A stretch of 64,000 bases of DNA, from contig JAIUMU010000001.1 in the NCBI GenBank assembly GCA_022565355.1, forward strand, positions 434,001 through 498,000, in the 5' to 3' direction. Under the pieces are notes generated by a model. That model made no database searches and was not told the DNA's origin. It saw only the letters and a list, made by a program, of their open reading frames with translations. The translations under genes were made by a program, and so were the position numbers. This document shows, piece after piece, positions 8,214 to 17,507 of the stretch; within the stretch, counting starts at the first letter, position 1, and the number at the start of each line of letters is the position of its first letter. This DNA comes from Idiomarina sp. (lineage in GTDB: Bacteria > Pseudomonadota > Gammaproteobacteria > Enterobacterales > Alteromonadaceae).

Positions 8214-11186
8214 TTAGAAAGAGTAAGAAGCGTTCAAGAATGCACGGCGTCCTAACAACTCGTATTGTGATGCGAACAGTGCAGTGTTACCCGCAGTATT
8301 TGCTGTCGTAGGAGAAACCTGCGGCGGGATACGATCAAACACATTAGAAATACCTAGAGTTACATCAAAATCACCCATTGTTTTACTTGCAGACACTGAG
8401 TGCATGAAATAATCACTGGCATGTCCTTTAATCGCGACGTCTTCATCACGATATACAACACGGTCACCACGTAGACGGAATGGGTAATTCGATACAGAAC
8501 CCACATAACGAATATTCCAGTTAAATCTCCAATCATCACGGGTTAACGTGGTATTGAAGGTTCCTGAATGTTTCGGGTTACCTAAACGGCCAGTAAACTG
8601 AGTTGGAACACTATCATCAAACTGCTTGAAGTAACGCTCGATAGTAGCTGTGTGGCTCAAACGGAAACGTAAGTGACCGATTGGTGATTCTGTTTGGTAG
8701 CTAGCTACCCAATCAGTACCACGTACACGCTGCTCAGAAGTATTCAAGTAGCCACCACGAACAGTATCTACACCCCAATCGAAGTTGTTACCTTCGTTAC
8801 CAGTACGGCGGTCGATTTGACGACAGAACGGTTCGTTCTCAATGCCAACTTCAGTTAGGTAGCAACGGTTAAGTACGCTAGCACCACCAACGTTAGAGAT
8901 TTGGTCACGAATAGTTACATCGTAGTAATCTACTGAGAATGCGAACGCATTTTCTGGGCTAGAGTACACTAAACCGATACCTTCAGAGGTAGACGTTTCT
9001 GCATCAAGAACACCCGCACCACCACCAGTTACAACGGTCATTGAGCCGCCAACTGCTGCAGTGTAAGTTTCTGGAACACCAGCTGCTTGACAGTTAGTGC
9101 GCAAGAAGTCGCTAGTAGATTCAATCCAGTTCACACATGGGTCAGTTAACTGACCGGCGAAGCTTGTTTGCCCTTCAAGGAACAACTCAAACAATGCTGG
9201 TGTACGGAATGAAGTACCTTTCGATGCACGCACACGGAAACCGTTACCGATTGTCCAGTTGGCGCTGATCTTATAGGTTTCACCGCTACCATAAGTATTT
9301 ACTTCGGTGTAACGTGCAGAAGCGGTTAAATCTAAGGCTTCAACAAGGAACATATCGCGAATTAATGGTGCTTGAATTTCCGCGTAAGCTGCCTTTGTGG
9401 TTTGACGACCCGCAGTGATACCTGCAGAGCTTAAGCCCCACGAGTTACCATTTAGGGTGTGGAAACCAGGAGTATCTTGGATTTCATCTGTTTGATATGA
9501 AACACCAATCGCAGTCGCTAATGGGCCAGCTGGTAAATCAAATACGTCACCAGTGATATACGCATCTACCGTATCTTGCTTGTAGATGGTACGGCCAATA
9601 TCGTTACCGAAGATGAAATCACGTTGTGCATCGCCCACATCGGTACCAGATAAGTGACCATCAGTGAACCAGTTTAACTGCACACATTGCTTTTGTGAAA
9701 ACTCAGTTACTTCGCCAGGCCCACAATCACGCATACCTAGTAAGGCTTCGTGTGCCATAATCATTGAATCTTGGAAAATAATTTCGTTTTCGTATTCACC
9801 ACGGTTAAGCGAACGCTGCCAGGAAATATCCCAGTTCCAATAGCCAAGTGCACCTTCTAAACCAGCTACGAAACGGCTGTAATCTACAGTAGTATCGCTG
9901 CTGAAGTGATCAGTTAGGGCTACAGGCATAACACCGAACGCTGGGTTAGTTGCTTCCCAGCCTGGTAAAGTGTTAATTGGAATGAACGATGCTAAACCAG
10001 GGTTAGACGTCCAGAATTGACGTACATTGTCAATTTGAGTGCTACGTTGGCTATGCATCAATTCTGCGTAGGCAGAAACGTTGTTCGTTAAATCGTAATC
10101 AGCTTGGGTATAGATAGACCAAACTGTAGTTTCTGGAATCATGGTCCGGTTTTTGTGTAAATCAGATGAGTTATCCAACCAACCATCTGTTTCTACATCG
10201 TGACCAGCCCAGTACCAACCCTCTGGTGCGTTTTGCACGAATGGGTGGCTGTAATACGGGTCATCAGCGCCTTCAAGGCCAGCTTGTGGGAAGCCAAAAC
10301 CGTCACGGTCAAACTGTAAACGACCACCAGCAGCATTTACCCATAAACCAAAACCGGTATCGTTACAGTGGAACTCACCGGTACGCGGATCGATTGGATC
10401 TGCACGATCACCATTGTACTTGTTGTTAAAGAAGTAACGAGTAGGACAACCAAAGTGATCACGATCGCCACGCTTCAAGCCAGTGTTGTGGTTGAAATCG
10501 GCAACTACGCGATATGAACCACGATCAAAGGTTGAACCATAGGTACCGTTAACACGCATGGTTTCGCCACCTGATTCGAAAGGCTGGCTCAAGTTTACGT
10601 TGATGTTCTTGTCTTCGCCGCGCTTGGTGATGATGTTAATTACACCCGCTACCGCGTCTGAACCGTAAAGTGAAGAAGCACCATCTTTCAGGATTTCTAC
10701 ACGTTCTACAGCTGAAACAGGTAATGCGTTCATATCAAATGCAGAGATTTGACCGCGAGTACCTGCAGGCCCGGCACGACGGCCGTTTAACAATACGAGG
10801 GTACGGTTTGCACCTAAACCACGCATTGAAATTGATTCGGCACCGGCACCACCAGAGGTAACAAAACCTACTGATTGCGCTGAAATCAACTGATCTGAAC
10901 CTGATGCGATAGTAGAGGTACGCAACAATTCACCAAGAGTGTTTAAACCCTGTTCAGTGGCGATTTCAGTGCTGATGATGTCGATTGGTGTAGCGCTATC
11001 TAAACCATCAGTACGGATACGAGAACCTACGATTTGAATTCGCTCGGGACGTTCGCTACGAGCTTGTTCTTCCTCTTCTTCTTCGTTTTCTTGGGCGTTA
11101 ACACCGCCCGCAAATGCTAACGAAGACGCAGCACCGAATGCTAACGCCAAACGCACAGATTTGCTGAGTTTGCTGTTTGTAAACAT
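8214..11186 (-). CDS. TonB-dependent receptor (paralogue 2)
   Basis: Outer-membrane TonB-dependent receptor of 990 residues. It has a signal peptide (cleavage near VNA|Q), an acidic linker of Glu residues, a plug domain with SMRGLGANRTLVLLNGRR and a long barrel ending in NASYSF. It is paralogous to the receptor at 5015-7969: signal, plug and several barrel segments are almost the same, while extracellular loops (about residues 200-480 and 660-760) differ in length and sequence. Loops usually contact the ligand, so the two copies may recognise related but different substrates. The start follows a Shine-Dalgarno AGGGAG. The RND/YCF48 genes lie upstream on the same strand with 178 bp between, which holds an inverted repeat (11273-11303). 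The ligand is unknown. Confidence 0.95.
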   Translation of the reverse strand: MFTNSKLSKSVRLALAFGAASSLAFAGGVNAQENEEEEEEQARSERPERIQIVGSRIRTDGLDSATPIDIISTEIATEQGLNTLGELLRTSTIASGSDQLISAQSVGFVTSGGAGAESISMRGLGANRTLVLLNGRRAGPAGTRGQISAFDMNALPVSAVERVEILKDGASSLYGSDAVAGVINIITKRGEDKNINVNLSQPFESGGETMRVNGTYGSTFDRGSYRVVADFNHNTGLKRGDRDHFGCPTRYFFNNKYNGDRADPIDPRTGEFHCNDTGFGLWVNAAGGRLQFDRDGFGFPQAGLEGADDPYYSHPFVQNAPEGWYWAGHDVETDGWLDNSSDLHKNRTMIPETTVWSIYTQADYDLTNNVSAYAELMHSQRSTQIDNVRQFWTSNPGLASFIPINTLPGWEATNPAFGVMPVALTDHFSSDTTVDYSRFVAGLEGALGYWNWDISWQRSLNRGEYENEIIFQDSMIMAHEALLGMRDCGPGEVTEFSQKQCVQLNWFTDGHLSGTDVGDAQRDFIFGNDIGRTIYKQDTVDAYITGDVFDLPAGPLATAIGVSYQTDEIQDTPGFHTLNGNSWGLSSAGITAGRQTTKAAYAEIQAPLIRDMFLVEALDLTASARYTEVNTYGSGETYKISANWTIGNGFRVRASKGTSFRTPALFELFLEGQTSFAGQLTDPCVNWIESTSDFLRTNCQAAGVPETYTAAVGGSMTVVTGGGAGVLDAETSTSEGIGLVYSSPENAFAFSVDYYDVTIRDQISNVGGASVLNRCYLTEVGIENEPFCRQIDRRTGNEGNNFDWGVDTVRGGYLNTSEQRVRGTDWVASYQTESPIGHLRFRLSHTATIERYFKQFDDSVPTQFTGRLGNPKHSGTFNTTLTRDDWRFNWNIRYVGSVSNYPFRLRGDRVVYRDEDVAIKGHASDYFMHSVSASKTMGDFDVTLGISNVFDRIPPQVSPTTANTAGNTALFASQYELLGRRAFLNASYSF

Positions 11187-11272
11187 ATTAGAGCTCTCCC
11201 TGGATCACTCTGAGTGACTTTAGTTTTATTATTATGTGGCTCTTTGAGGCTACCAACTTTCCTATTTGTTAT

Positions 11273-11303
11273 AGAGCAGGGGTTTCCCCCTACCCTAAGC
11301 TCT
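11273..11303. promoter_or_regulatory. GC-rich nested inverted repeat upstream of receptor 2
   Basis: An inner repeat GGGG-TTT-CCCC (11279-11289) lies within an outer AGAGC/GCTCT pair. There is no U-tract on either strand, so an operator is more likely than a terminator. It lies about 90-115 bp upstream of the receptor start. The function is inferred only. Confidence 0.35.
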
Positions 11304-11364
11304 GCAAGCATAAAGCGAAAGAAAACATAAAATCAACGTATTTGTTAACTTTTTTTAACATTAT

Positions 11365-13734
11365 TTAAGCAATTGATTTCGGTTCTGATTTCGGCCCTAC
11401 GCGAAAAATGCGTGCTAATGCAGGTATGAGGATCAGCGCACCTAGCATATTCCAGATGAACATGAAGGTTAACAACAGCCCCATATCGGCTTGGAACTTA
11501 ATGGGTGACCAAATCCATGTTGCCACACCGATTGCGAGCGTTAATCCAGTAAAGCCAACTGCTTTACCTGTTTTCGATAGCGCAAATAAATAGCTATCGG
11601 TAAGGTTTCGCCCTTGATTTAGCGCTTCCCGCATTTTGCTATAGATATAGATCCCGTAATCCACACCGATACCTACCCCGAGCGCAATTACCGGTAAGGT
11701 AGCTACCTTCACGCCAATACCGAGTTTGGCCATCAACGCTTGGCTCATAATGGTGGTGAACATTAGTGGCAGTACAATACACAGTACCGTGCGAATACTA
11801 CGGAAGGTAATTAAACACAATGCAATCACCACGCCGTATACCCACACCAACATACGGAATTGTGCATCTTCGATAACTTTATTAGTGGCAGCTTCGATAC
11901 CCGAATTACCCGCCGCCATCAAGAATTCAACGGAATCACTTGGATGCATTTCGCTAAATGAGCGAACTTCATCAACCACACGGTTCAACGTATCGGCCTT
12001 ATGATCGTTCAAATAGATAATTACCGGGGCCATTGAACAATCGCCATTAATTAAACCACTAGGTGCCTGCGAGATAGACGCGTTCACCACAAAGTTATCG
12101 CGGTTCACGCTGGACCACTTCAAATTACCCTCATTGGTGCCTGCCATACCCAATTTAGACACATACACAATTGAACGCACCGCTTGCACACCTGGCACAT
12201 TCTCCATATGCCATTGGAAGCGATCGATAAGCGCAAGATTGTTATAGGAGATACATTCGCCAGGCGCTGTTTCCGCCATTACCACGAATATATCGGTACT
12301 GGCACTGTAGTTGGCTACTTGGAATGCGTTATCAAGGTTATACCGTGAATCAGCTCTTAACTCTGGCGCCCCACTGTCAAGATCACCAATTTCCAAGTTT
12401 TGCGCTTGATAAATACCCCAAATACTCATGAGCACCGCAACGGCAACTGCACCGATAGCCCAACGTAACTTGGTAAACCGATCAAACAGCAGGAAGATAG
12501 GATGGCTTTTCGCCTGCACTTTCTTTAAATAGGTAACACCGCGTTTACTCACTCCCATGTAGGAAGTAAGAATTGGCAGTAGGCCTAAATTGGTAAGAAC
12601 AATAACTGCTACACCAATACTAGCCGCGATAGCGAGCTCTTTAATAACGGCAATATCAATTACCATTAGGGTAGTAAAGCCTACCGCATCTGAAACCAAT
12701 GCCGTTAAGCCCGCTACATATAAGCCGCGGAACGCCAAGCGCGAAGCATCAATTTTATTAGCGCCATCAACCGTATTGGCAATCACCGCGTTAATAATCT
12801 GCACGCCATGGCTTACACCAATCGCGAATACTAAGAATGGCACAAGCATCGAGTACGGATTAATACCGCTGCCAATCAGCTTAATAATGCCGAGCTGCCA
12901 TATCACCGCGATGCCTGAGCACAATAAAACCACGATCGAGCTGCGCACACATCGGCTATATAAGAACAACATGCCGAAGGTGATCAACATGGCAAGAATA
13001 AAGAAGCCACCCACTAACATGGCGCCATCGATTAAATCGCCAACAACTTTTGCGAAACCAACGATCTGAATATTGATGGTGTTGGATTCAAATGCGCTAC
13101 GAATTTCACTTTCTAAACGCAAGGAAAATTCGTGGTAATCGAGTGCTTCGCCCGTTTCCGGGTTAATTTCGTTGAGAGGAACGTAAATTAATGACGAGCG
13201 GAAATTATTCGCTACCAAATCACCAACCGTGCCCGACCGCAGTACATTCTGTTGTAGTTGCGCCAATGCTTCTTCCGAACCATCGTAGTTCTGAGGAATC
13301 ACTGGCCCCCCCACAAAACCTTCTTCGGTAACTTCCGACCAACGCACGTTAGGTGTCCAAATCGAGCGCATTCCAGAGCGATTCACACCATTAAGGAACG
13401 AGATCTCATCGGTAATTTGGCGTAAAATTTCTTGGTACTCGGCACTGAATATATCGCCTTCTGTGGTTTCCACAGAAATCCGTACCGCATTGCCCGTGGC
13501 TGCGAGATCATCACTGTATTTGAAAAAGTTTTGCACAAACTCATGGTTCGCGGGGATCATTTTTTGCAGGCTGGCATCTGGCCGCACCTGAGCTGCGTGA
13601 TACAGCAAAAACGCCGTTAATGCGGCAAACACGAAAAGCCAAAACACGCGATAACGAAACAGCAGTTTTTCTGCTAAAGAAGCTTTGCCGTAGCCAGCGG
13701 TAGAAATACTCTCAATCTTGTCAAATTCTTGCAT
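11365..13734 (-). CDS. RND-superfamily exporter (MMPL type)
   Basis: Inner-membrane protein of 789 residues of the RND/MMPL permease superfamily. There is one membrane segment near residues 32-50, a periplasmic loop, a block of five or so segments at about 235-400, a short segment near 428-445, a second periplasmic domain and a final block at about 635-775. Two repeats have the sterol-sensing-like pattern (GVSHGVQIINA; GVGIGVDYGIYIYSKMREA). Members use proton motive force and move lipids, hopanoids or other hydrophobic molecules. It lies 15 bp downstream of the YCF48-like gene and close to a divergent DUF1329 gene; RND, YCF48 and DUF1329 genes commonly occur together in gammaproteobacteria, so the three probably act in one envelope export or lipid-handling route. 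The substrate is unknown. Confidence 0.9.
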   Translation of the reverse strand: MQEFDKIESISTAGYGKASLAEKLLFRYRVFWLFVFAALTAFLLYHAAQVRPDASLQKMIPANHEFVQNFFKYSDDLAATGNAVRISVETTEGDIFSAEYQEILRQITDEISFLNGVNRSGMRSIWTPNVRWSEVTEEGFVGGPVIPQNYDGSEEALAQLQQNVLRSGTVGDLVANNFRSSLIYVPLNEINPETGEALDYHEFSLRLESEIRSAFESNTINIQIVGFAKVVGDLIDGAMLVGGFFILAMLITFGMLFLYSRCVRSSIVVLLCSGIAVIWQLGIIKLIGSGINPYSMLVPFLVFAIGVSHGVQIINAVIANTVDGANKIDASRLAFRGLYVAGLTALVSDAVGFTTLMVIDIAVIKELAIAASIGVAVIVLTNLGLLPILTSYMGVSKRGVTYLKKVQAKSHPIFLLFDRFTKLRWAIGAVAVAVLMSIWGIYQAQNLEIGDLDSGAPELRADSRYNLDNAFQVANYSASTDIFVVMAETAPGECISYNNLALIDRFQWHMENVPGVQAVRSIVYVSKLGMAGTNEGNLKWSSVNRDNFVVNASISQAPSGLINGDCSMAPVIIYLNDHKADTLNRVVDEVRSFSEMHPSDSVEFLMAAGNSGIEAATNKVIEDAQFRMLVWVYGVVIALCLITFRSIRTVLCIVLPLMFTTIMSQALMAKLGIGVKVATLPVIALGVGIGVDYGIYIYSKMREALNQGRNLTDSYLFALSKTGKAVGFTGLTLAIGVATWIWSPIKFQADMGLLLTFMFIWNMLGALILIPALARIFRVGPKSEPKSIA

Positions 13735-13749
13735 TTGTTATGTATCCTC

Positions 13750-14886
13750 TTAGTGGCTTGCTGCAGGCAACGCGAAGGTTTGTACACCTGCACGACCAAC
13801 TAAAATGAGTTCGTTACCAGTACCTTGCACTAAATTACTGATAGGTACACCAGAAGGATGGTTAAACAATTCCACCTCCTGAGAATCTGGATTTACTACG
13901 GCAAGTACACCGGCATGGCCAACAAATACTAAACGACCATCGGCAAGCAGGGTTGCACCGTTTAAGTTATAACGGGTGTTCACCATAACCTGCTGGAAGC
14001 TATAACCATCTTCCGCAACATATAAGTTACCCCGCAAACCATGCACCCACAGCCGCTCTTCCGCATCAAAAATGGCGCCAAATAACGAACCATGATACGG
14101 CGAATCAAGCATCTCAAAGGTTTCACCCAAATCATCACTGCGGGCTAACAACCCAGCTTCCCCTACTAGGATTAAGCTCTGTTCTGGGCCTTCCACAAGC
14201 TTATTAATGTGGTAACCCGTAATATTATCAATAGCATCATTCATTACTTGCCATGATTCACCACCATTTGTAGTGCGTAAAATGGTTCCGTATGCACCTA
14301 CGGCAAGGCCAACTTCGCGGTTAAAGAAATGCACATCTAAAAAAGGTTTGGTTGGGCCAACATCAAACTGAATCTCAGCGCCGCCGATATGAAAAAATAA
14401 CTCATCTAATTCAAACTCAAGCTCTTCTATCTCATATTCATCTTCAGCGTTCTCGATTGCATCTTCTAACGCCGCTTGTTTGTCTTGCAACCATTCGTAT
14501 TCAAGATCCAGTAGTTGTTGCCCATCAAGCATGAACTGCCAAGTATCACCGCCATCAATACTACGGATTAATGCCCCCTGGTGCCCTGCCGCCCAAATAT
14601 GTTCCGCGTCAACTACACTAATAGAGGTTAGTAGCACGCTCGTGGGAACTATGGCTTGTTGCCAATCACTTTCACCAATGCCTTGAGATAAAAGAATACC
14701 GTGATCGCCCACAGTAAAGGTGCGATGAACGGTTTGTTCAATATCGATCAACAAACCCTGCTCTGCTCTGGGGGCTTGCGCGGCTGGCGTACGAAGGGGA
14801 TCGAACGTTTCGGCAATAACAGCAGCACTTACTGTGGCACTGGTTATTAAGGCTGTAACGATTCCCGCGAGGGCAATTCGTTTCAT
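13750..14886 (-). CDS. YCF48/BNR-repeat exported protein
   Basis: Exported protein of 378 residues with a signal peptide (cleavage near VSA|A, about residue 21). It has a beta-propeller fold of YCF48/photosynthesis-stability type, shown by repeated GxxGxIxxSxDGGxxW units: AAGHQGALIRSIDGGDTW, AVGAYGTILRTTNGGESW and GEAGLLARSDDLGETF. In cyanobacteria this fold assists photosystem II assembly; in proteobacteria it is an accessory of RND-exporter loci and has no photosynthetic role. Unusual is an acidic, helical insertion of about 40 residues (around 135-170, rich in Glu/Asp/Ala) between two propeller blades, perhaps a coiled coil for a partner. The RND exporter follows after 15 bp, so the two are probably one operon. 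Confidence 0.85.
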   Translation of the reverse strand: MKRIALAGIVTALITSATVSAAVIAETFDPLRTPAAQAPRAEQGLLIDIEQTVHRTFTVGDHGILLSQGIGESDWQQAIVPTSVLLTSISVVDAEHIWAAGHQGALIRSIDGGDTWQFMLDGQQLLDLEYEWLQDKQAALEDAIENAEDEYEIEELEFELDELFFHIGGAEIQFDVGPTKPFLDVHFFNREVGLAVGAYGTILRTTNGGESWQVMNDAIDNITGYHINKLVEGPEQSLILVGEAGLLARSDDLGETFEMLDSPYHGSLFGAIFDAEERLWVHGLRGNLYVAEDGYSFQQVMVNTRYNLNGATLLADGRLVFVGHAGVLAVVNPDSQEVELFNHPSGVPISNLVQGTGNELILVGRAGVQTFALPAASH

Positions 14887-15108
14887 AAATGAATACTCCA
14901 GATGTATATTCAGATTCCGTTTGATCTGATTAAATTTATTCTCGTACTCGATTGTATAGTCTAACGGGCGTTTGAAAACCCCCGCAAGGAAATATTTCTT
15001 GTATTTTATTTTGTTGAAAATTGGTGTAGCTTACGTAATAACCCCATCCAGTTTCTATTGGATTGGTGTTCCATAATAAAGAACGCACAGGAACTAAGGA
15101 CAACGACA

Positions 15109-16461
15109 ATGAAAAAAATTATGCTTACAGCAGGGGTAATGGCGCTTTCGCTAGTCTCTGCAAGCGTTAGTGCTGCGATGTTAGAAAGCAACGCAGCTCG
15201 TTTAGGCCAAGACCTTACCCCATTAGGGGCTGAGCGTGCTGGTAATGCAGAGGGCACAATTCCTGAGTGGACCGGTGGCCTCTCCAACCCAGGCGCTGAT
15301 GTACATCGCCCGCAGAACCCATTTCCAGATGATCAGCCTTTATACACCATTACGCATGATAACTTATCTGAGCACCGCGAACGTTTGAGCCCAGGCCAAA
15401 TCGCGATGTTTGATCGTTATCCTACGTACAAAATGCATATTTACCAAACTCGCCGAACTGCAGCTTACCCGCAAGAAATTTACGATATCGTTAAAGCCAA
15501 TGCGGAAAATGCCAGCTTAGCAGAGGGTGGTAGTGGTTTAGAAGGCTTCTCCGGGTATGTGCCTTTCCCTATTCCGGAAAGTGGTTTAGAAATTATCTGG
15601 AACCACCTTACCCGCTATCGCGGTGGTGCTGTACAACGTACTGTTGGTCAATTCCCTGTACAATCAAACGGTAACTACGAAATGGTTCGCCTACGCGAGC
15701 AACTCGTATGGCCAGAACACCTGCAAGGTGGTCGTGATGAGCGTGCAGATGACAATATTCTGTTCTACTTCTTACAAGAAGTACTGGCGCCAGCTCGCTT
15801 AACCGGTACCGTATTGCTCGTTCATGATACGATCAACCAGGTAAAAGAAAGCCGCCGCGCATGGCTTTATAACGCTGGCCAACGCCGTGTTCGCCGCGCG
15901 CCAAATGTTGCCTATGATGGTCCAGGTACAGCGTCAGATGGTTTACGCACCTCTGATGGCTTAGATATGTTTAACGGTGCTCCAGACAAGTACGATTGGA
16001 AACTCGTTGGCAAAAAAGAAATGTACATTCCGTACAACAACTACAAGTTGCTTGATGATAGCCTGAAGTACTCGGATATCATTCAACCTGGCCACATGAA
16101 CCAAGATTATGTGCGCTATGAGTTGCATCGTGTATGGGTTGTAGAAGCAAGTGTTAAAGATGGCGAGCGCCATATTTACGCCCAGCGTAACTTCTTTATC
16201 GATGAAGATACCTGGACAGCATCGGTAATCGATCATTACGATGGTCGCGGTGAGTTGTGGCGTGTAGGTGAAGCCTACAACGTGCAATATTACGGCAACG
16301 ATGTTCCGTGGATGGCTGCAGAAGCTCTTTACGATTTAAACAACGGCCGTTACTTAGTGCTCGGCTTAGCGAACGAAGAAGGTGATTTCATGAACTTTGA
16401 TATCACGCCTCGTCGTCAAGATTTTACTCAGCAAGCGCTTCGTCGCATGGGTATTCGTTAA
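15109..16461 (+). CDS. DUF1329 exported protein
   Basis: Exported protein of 450 residues belonging to DUF1329. I chose the ATG at 15109 because it follows AGGA at the right distance and begins a clean signal peptide (MKKIMLTAGVM... cleaved near SAA). Longer upstream reading lacks signal character. The family is widespread in Pseudomonas, Marinobacter and Shewanella relatives, usually next to a DUF1302 barrel protein and RND/YCF48 genes, and is thought to act in the periplasm or outer membrane on hydrophobic material. Here the divergent YCF48-RND pair is adjacent, but no DUF1302 gene is in the window. A strong terminator follows. The biochemical function is unknown. Confidence 0.88.
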   Translation: MKKIMLTAGVMALSLVSASVSAAMLESNAARLGQDLTPLGAERAGNAEGTIPEWTGGLSNPGADVHRPQNPFPDDQPLYTITHDNLSEHRERLSPGQIAMFDRYPTYKMHIYQTRRTAAYPQEIYDIVKANAENASLAEGGSGLEGFSGYVPFPIPESGLEIIWNHLTRYRGGAVQRTVGQFPVQSNGNYEMVRLREQLVWPEHLQGGRDERADDNILFYFLQEVLAPARLTGTVLLVHDTINQVKESRRAWLYNAGQRRVRRAPNVAYDGPGTASDGLRTSDGLDMFNGAPDKYDWKLVGKKEMYIPYNNYKLLDDSLKYSDIIQPGHMNQDYVRYELHRVWVVEASVKDGERHIYAQRNFFIDEDTWTASVIDHYDGRGELWRVGEAYNVQYYGNDVPWMAAEALYDLNNGRYLVLGLANEEGDFMNFDITPRRQDFTQQALRRMGIR

Positions 16462-16486
16462 ACTAAGCTAATTCGTTAGCCAAATA

Positions 16487-16518
16487 AAAAGCTGAGCTTA
16501 TAAAGCTCAGCTTTTTTT
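16487..16518 (+). terminator. Rho-independent terminator after the DUF1329 gene
   Basis: A 13-bp perfect stem (AAAAGCTGAGCTT / AAGCTCAGCTTTT, loop ATA) followed by T residues. It may also work on the minus strand for the convergent dehydrogenase gene. Confidence 0.88.
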
Positions 16519-16631
16519 ATGGCTGGTCGTTACAGGTGATTTTTGCGGATGATTATTACGCGTGCTTTCTACAAATACGCTCTACAAGCACTTTTGCAAC
16601 GCTCGGCATTGTCCTGAATGGCTAACAGTTT

Positions 16632-17507
16632 TTACGATTTCGATTTACCAAGCCGGGTAATTAAACTTGAAGTATCAAAGCGATTACCACCATTAGCTTG
16701 AACATCACCATAGAATTGGTCAACCAACGCAGTAACGGGCAATCGCGAGCCGTTATTATTTGCTTCTGCCAAGGCTATCTGCAGATCTTTGCGCATCCAA
16801 TCTACCGCAAAACCAAACTCAAATTCGCCTTGCCACATCGTGGCAGAACGGTTTTCCATCTGCCAACTACCAGCAGCACCCTTGCTAATCGCAGCAATTA
16901 ACTTCTCTTGATCCAAGCCAGCGTTCTTCGCAAACTGCAGCCCTTCTGAAAGGCCCTGCACTACCCCAGCGATACAAATTTGGTTCACCATCTTAGCAAG
17001 CTGCCCAGTGCCTACAGGGCCCTGTAAGCCAACGTACTTTGCATAGGTTTCCAACATTGCCGAAATACGAAGCAAATCAGCAGCTTCGCCACCAACCATA
17101 ACCGTTAAAGCCGCGTTTTCTGCACCTGCTTGGCCACCAGAAACCGGCGCATCAAGAAACGCAATTTGCCGCTGCTCGGCGGCAGCACCAAGTTCACGCG
17201 CTAAATCTGCTGAAGCGGTGGTGTGATCTACTAAAATACTACCTTCTTGCATACCGGCGAATACGCCCTGTTCACCATACACAACGCTACGTACATCGCT
17301 ATCATTACCTACACAAAGAAACACTACTTCGGCGTTCTGCGCAGCCAGTTTTGGCGATTCAGCGCTGCTACCACCATAGGTATCCTGCCAAGCCGCTGCT
17401 TTTGCAGCAGTGCGGTTATATACACATACATCATATCCGGCTTCTTGTAAGTGGCCCGCCATTGGAAAACCCATTACCCCAAGGCCGATAAACGCTACTT
17501 TGGTCAT
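16632..17507 (-). CDS. NAD(P)-dependent 3-hydroxyisobutyrate dehydrogenase family protein
   Basis: Beta-hydroxyacid dehydrogenase of 291 residues. The N-terminal Rossmann motif is GLGVMGFPMAGHL (about 8-20), the substrate-binding signature is DAPVSGGQAGAE (about 119-130) and the catalytic-lysine helix is GQLAKMVNQ (Lys near 171). Members oxidise 3-hydroxyisobutyrate, tartronate semialdehyde, glyoxylate or related acids. No valine-degradation genes are nearby, so the substrate is undetermined. It overlaps the stop of cmoM by 4 bp (ATGA), implying translational coupling, although no functional link between the two is obvious. Confidence 0.9.
   Translation of the reverse strand: MTKVAFIGLGVMGFPMAGHLQEAGYDVCVYNRTAAKAAAWQDTYGGSSAESPKLAAQNAEVVFLCVGNDSDVRSVVYGEQGVFAGMQEGSILVDHTTASADLARELGAAAEQRQIAFLDAPVSGGQAGAENAALTVMVGGEAADLLRISAMLETYAKYVGLQGPVGTGQLAKMVNQICIAGVVQGLSEGLQFAKNAGLDQEKLIAAISKGAAGSWQMENRSATMWQGEFEFGFAVDWMRKDLQIALAEANNNGSRLPVTALVDQFYGDVQANGGNRFDTSSLITRLGKSKS

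Noticed and set aside
11344-11359. GTTAAC-rich inverted repeat downstream of the RND gene as a terminator
   Set aside because: The GTTAA/TTAAC stem is only five base pairs and very weak, with no clean U-tract on the minus strand.
12590-13069. A 159-codon open frame antisense to the RND exporter
   Set aside because: It is a shadow of the membrane-rich coding frame; no ribosome site and no family resemblance.
15016-15038. TTACGTAA upstream of the DUF1329 gene as a third ECF promoter
   Set aside because: The CGTAA core is present but no GATCC-like -35 element is found 16-17 bases upstream, so it is not convincing.
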